Positions 6,928 through 9,156 of a stretch of DNA of 9,156 nt are shown piece by piece (within the stretch, counting starts at the first letter, position 1; each line of letters opens with the position of its first letter). The translations under genes and the position numbers were made by a program. The notes beneath the pieces are model-generated. The model was given only the letters and a program-made list of their open reading frames with translations. It did no database searches and was not told the DNA's origin. The stretch comes from CAVZLD01 sp964522605 (GTDB taxonomy: Bacteria; Planctomycetota; Planctomycetia; Pirellulales; Pirellulaceae): NCBI GenBank assembly GCA_964522605.1, contig CAZFWV010000278.1:1-9156 (forward strand). Reading direction: 5' to 3'.

Positions 6928-7634
6928 GGGCGATTCCAACTCAATAGGAAACGTTCCGGCCAGTGCCGACGAAACGTGATCGGGGACAAGCCGGCACGTC
7001 GAGCGAGCGAACGGATTTCGTCTTCCTGAAAGGCGGAACGAACAGACAAGGGGCCATCCACGTGGACCACTGGTGATCGCGACAGCACACGACAGCCCAC
7101 TCGAGCGAGCAACAGGCCCCAGCGACTACGCAGCAAATCATCGACCAGCACGGTGCAGCGGGCGGATTTGGCCATTCGATGCAGGAGCGATTCCGCCTCT
7201 GGATCGTCCAAGTGATGCAAGAAAAGCGTGGTCATGATTACGTCATAGGAATCCGAAAAGGAAAATGATTCGCTCAGGACATTCTGGCAGAAGAAGTGAA
7301 CATCGGAGAGCTGCCGGTCATTCGCCCGCTGCCGTGCGTAGGCGATCGCCGTTTCGCTCTTGTCCCATCCGTGAATTGTCACTCGTAACCGGCTACCTCG
7401 CGCCAGCCTAGCAATTTCTTGAGTGACGTCACCACCACCGCAGGCCAAATCCAGAATGCGCAGTTGGCGGCGATGATATCGACGGGATGCGAGTCGGATT
7501 TCATCCCAAAGAACGCGTGCTGTTCGACTCCAGGAATTTACCCGCCCCAAGCCGCGCAAAGCACGCACATGCTCCCCGACATTCAAGCCAGGTTGGTCCA
7601 TCAATTCGGCCTCGAGCACCCTGCTGCCTAGCAT
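6924..7634 (-). CDS. SAM-dependent methyltransferase, UbiE-like, first gene of the PKS operon
   Basis: This 236-residue class I methyltransferase has motif I LDLACGGGD (61-69), an acidic strand-2 end in GWDKS (89-93) and TLFLHHLDD (136-144) in the post-II region. These features are typical of UbiE/COQ5-like enzymes and of methyltransferases found beside bacterial type III PKS genes. The N-terminal ELMDQPGL (10-17) and ALRGLGRVN (25-33) look like that PKS-associated subgroup, from memory. The ATG at 7634-7632 is used; a GTG directly before it (7637) would add one residue. No strong Shine-Dalgarno is visible (only GGAA). Its TGA overlaps the flavoprotein ATG. It probably C- or O-methylates the polyketide or its oxidised form, like SrsB; this is inferred from context. 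Confidence 0.88.
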   Translation of the reverse strand: MLGSRVLEAELMDQPGLNVGEHVRALRGLGRVNSWSRTARVLWDEIRLASRRYHRRQLRILDLACGGGDVTQEIARLARGSRLRVTIHGWDKSETAIAYARQRANDRQLSDVHFFCQNVLSESFSFSDSYDVIMTTLFLHHLDDPEAESLLHRMAKSARCTVLVDDLLRSRWGLLLARVGCRVLSRSPVVHVDGPLSVRSAFQEDEIRSLARRAGLSPITFRRHWPERFLLSWNRP

Positions 7635-8045
7635 CACGGCTTCCGTTTCTGAAGTGTTGTTGGGGAAGTGGTCGCACTTGGCGATGTTCCGGAGGGCAGT
7701 TCGTCATTGTTCGGATTGCGGTCCAGCGAAGTCAAGGGTCGCTTACGTGACTCGGCAAAAAAGCGACGGTTCAGGGAACCGCTTCGATCTGCACACTCTG
7801 GAAGTTGACGCCACACGCAATGGCTCCACGAACCGGTCGAACGTCCGCATCGCGACTCGCAATGGTCAAGCAGACTCGCAGACAGAGGACGAGCGAGCGA
7901 GAACCGACAGGTTTTGTCGCCGATGGGCGTCCGCGGGCCCTTGCTGCGGCCATGCTGGACGCTTTATCCTGGTGGTCTGCCCGGCCGCATCGCCGGGAGG
8001 AACGTCATCGTTCGTCGAATGTCTAGGTAGAAGGAGGATCCCGCC
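7635..8045. other. Divergent intergenic region
   Basis: These 411 bases separate the start of the - strand PKS operon from the + strand xylose isomerase homologue, so promoters for both must lie here. I cannot name a convincing -35/-10 pair. Visible structures are minor: GAACG/CGTTC around a TCAT loop (8000-8013), and an imperfect hairpin near 7760-7786 after a run of A. The open frames crossing it have no recognisable domains, and the two longest run out of phase into the isomerase gene. No repeat of the families found elsewhere in the window is visible here. Confidence 0.5.
8031..8037 (+). promoter_or_regulatory. Strong ribosome binding site deciding a GTG start
   Basis: AAGGAGG, a full-strength Shine-Dalgarno, ends eight bases before the GTG at 8046. 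It fixes that GTG as the start, and the protein then begins MADYRFSFG, matching the family's N-terminal RFxFG. Confidence 0.85.
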
Positions 8046-9077
8046 GTGGCCGACTATCGCTTTTCTTTTGGCCCTTGGAACATTCATGAAGGCGCGGACC
8101 CGTTTGGTCCTCCCGTACGGCCAACGGTTGAATTTGCCAAGAAATTGAAGCTCTACAAGAAACTCGGTTTCGACGCCGTCCAATTCCATGACGATGATGC
8201 GGTGCCGGATCTGGAAGGGAAATCCTTCGATCAGATTCAGAAAGAAGCCGCCGAAATGAAGAAGGTGCTCGATGGCGAAGGACTCGTCGCCGAATTTGTT
8301 GCGCCGCGGTTGTGGGAACATCCCAAGGGCGTCGACGGAGGCTACACCGCGAACGACCCGGCAGGAAGGCAATGGGCGATTGAGCGCAGCAAGCGTGCGA
8401 TCGACATCGCCAAGCTGCTCGACACGAAGTTAATCGTGCTCTGGCTTGCCCGCGAAGGCACCTATATTCGCGAATCGAAAAACGCGATCGACGCCCACAA
8501 ATATCTGCTCGACGCCATCAATGCCATGCTCGACCACGACAGTGAAGTCGAACTGGCCATTGAGCCGAAGCCGAATGAGCCAACCGATCAGGCTTATCTG
8601 CCGACGATCGGTCACGCGATGGCCGTGTCGTACCAATCCAAGGATCCCCGCCGTGTGGGCGGCCTGATCGAATCCGCTCACGCCCTGCTGGCCGGGCTTG
8701 ATCCGTCCGATGAGATGGCCTTTGCTCTGTCCCACGACAAGCTGTGGAGCGTTCACCTGAATGATCAGAACGGACTGAAATACGATCAGGACAAATCGTT
8801 CGGTGCGGCAAATCTGCGCTGCGCCTATAACCAGGTCCGCGTGCTGGAACTCGGAAAATACCCCCAGACCGGCCGATATGTTGGGCTGGATGTCAAAGCC
8901 ATGCGAACGCAAAAGGCGGAACAGGCCACGTTGCACCTGACGAATAGCCGGGAAATCTTCCTGCTGCTGGTCGAAAAGGTCCGCACGTTCCCGCAGGAAG
9001 TCGAGCGCCAGTGCATCGCCGACCGGAACTACGAAGCGCTCGAATTGGCAGTGCTCAAGCACTTGCTGGGAAGCTAG
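8046..9077 (+). CDS. xylA: Xylose isomerase homologue (actinobacterial type, divergent metal site)
   Basis: This 343-residue TIM-barrel protein aligns by eye with Streptomyces xylose isomerase. FHDDD supplies catalytic H48 and D51 (Streptomyces H54, D57), with W90 in place of F94 and W133 equal to W137. AIEPKPNEP gives E173 and K175 (E181, K183). IESAH gives E209 and H212 (E217, H220). KYDQD gives D247 and D249 (D255, D257), and D282 equals D287. The metal-1 ligand D245 is replaced by H237 (VHLND instead of IDLNG). The C terminus is about 40 residues shorter than the Streptomyces enzyme, so part of the subunit-wrapping arm is missing. It may interconvert xylose/xylulose or glucose/fructose, or act on another sugar. 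It is a single gene behind AAGGAGG, with no link to the PKS operon visible. The stop is followed by a repeat array. Confidence 0.85.
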   Translation: MADYRFSFGPWNIHEGADPFGPPVRPTVEFAKKLKLYKKLGFDAVQFHDDDAVPDLEGKSFDQIQKEAAEMKKVLDGEGLVAEFVAPRLWEHPKGVDGGYTANDPAGRQWAIERSKRAIDIAKLLDTKLIVLWLAREGTYIRESKNAIDAHKYLLDAINAMLDHDSEVELAIEPKPNEPTDQAYLPTIGHAMAVSYQSKDPRRVGGLIESAHALLAGLDPSDEMAFALSHDKLWSVHLNDQNGLKYDQDKSFGAANLRCAYNQVRVLELGKYPQTGRYVGLDVKAMRTQKAEQATLHLTNSREIFLLLVEKVRTFPQEVERQCIADRNYEALELAVLKHLLGS

Positions 9078-9090
9078 ACTTCCTGGAGTA

Positions 9091-9156
9091 GGCGGGAGGC
9101 GGGAGGCTGGAGGCTGGAGACGGGAGACGGGAGACGGGAGACGGGAGACGGGAGAC
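9091..9156. repeat. Heptamer tandem array (right edge, incomplete)
   Basis: Nine heptamers plus a partial one run to the end of the window in strict 7-base phase: GGCGGGA twice, GGCTGGA twice, then GACGGGA five times and GAC. In the phase used for the other arrays this is GGAGRCK. Unlike 3-44 and 1132-1208 it shows no strand flip within the visible part. It starts 13 bases after the stop of the isomerase gene and continues beyond the window. Confidence 0.9.

Noticed and set aside
6928..6939. TTG start of the flavoprotein at 6939
   Set aside because: It adds only four residues. The ATG at 6927 overlaps the upstream stop exactly as at the next junction.
7760..7786. Possible rho-independent terminator after the A run in the intergenic region
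   Set aside because: The stem needs a three-base bulge, and both flanking genes point away from it, so no transcript is expected to end here.
7654..8148. Open frame of 164 codons over the divergent intergenic region
   Set aside because: No recognisable domain, Arg/Ser-rich composition, and it runs about 100 bases out of phase into the isomerase gene.
7866..8372. Open frame of 168 codons on the - strand upstream of and within the isomerase gene
   Set aside because: Most of it is antisense to the well-supported isomerase; no family resemblance.
8430..9062. Open frame of 210 codons antisense to the isomerase gene
   Set aside because: Antisense shadow of a codon-biased gene; no start signal or recognisable domain.

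Overview
The window most likely comes from a planctomycete (Planctomycetota) chromosome. It is moderately GC-rich and has long genes separated or invaded by short palindromic and heptameric repeats. One of these is a repeat that reads GEAPAEP when translated, which I recall as widespread in planctomycete genomes. The taxonomic call is inference; no rRNA or tRNA is present to anchor it.

Layout. Position 1-44 is a heptamer repeat array. On the + strand follow a tocopherol-methyltransferase-like SAM enzyme (66-902), an integral-membrane methyltransferase of the isoprenylcysteine/NnrU type (964-2016) and a large RND/MMPL transporter (2016-4499). The last two overlap by one base at TGATG. The convergent gap 4500-4636 holds a 106-nt nested palindrome (4535-4640) that looks like a miniature mobile element and contains the stop codon of the next gene. 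On the - strand, read from right to left, a UbiE-like methyltransferase (7634-6924), a geranylgeranyl-reductase-like flavoprotein (6927-5734) and a type III polyketide synthase (5737-4637) form a tightly coupled operon in which both junctions are ATGA overlaps. After a 411-base gap, an actinobacterial-type xylose isomerase homologue (8046-9077) lies on the + strand behind a strong Shine-Dalgarno. The window ends inside a second heptamer array (9091-9156).

How the genes may work together. A type III PKS co-transcribed with a flavoprotein and a SAM methyltransferase matches the logic of the Streptomyces srsABC phenolic-lipid operon. A membrane ICMT-type methyltransferase as a PKS partner matches bpsB beside bpsA in Bacillus. 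Together with a second soluble methyltransferase and an RND lipid-type exporter, the locus reads as a candidate pathway for making, oxidising, methylating and exporting an alkylpyrone, alkylresorcinol or quinone-like lipid. The product is not predictable from sequence alone. The xylose isomerase homologue appears unrelated to this pathway.

The most unusual structural feature is that three different repeat insertions touch coding sequence: a heptamer array read in frame in the membrane methyltransferase, a GEAPAEP palindrome read in frame in the transporter, and a miniature element exactly at the PKS stop codon.
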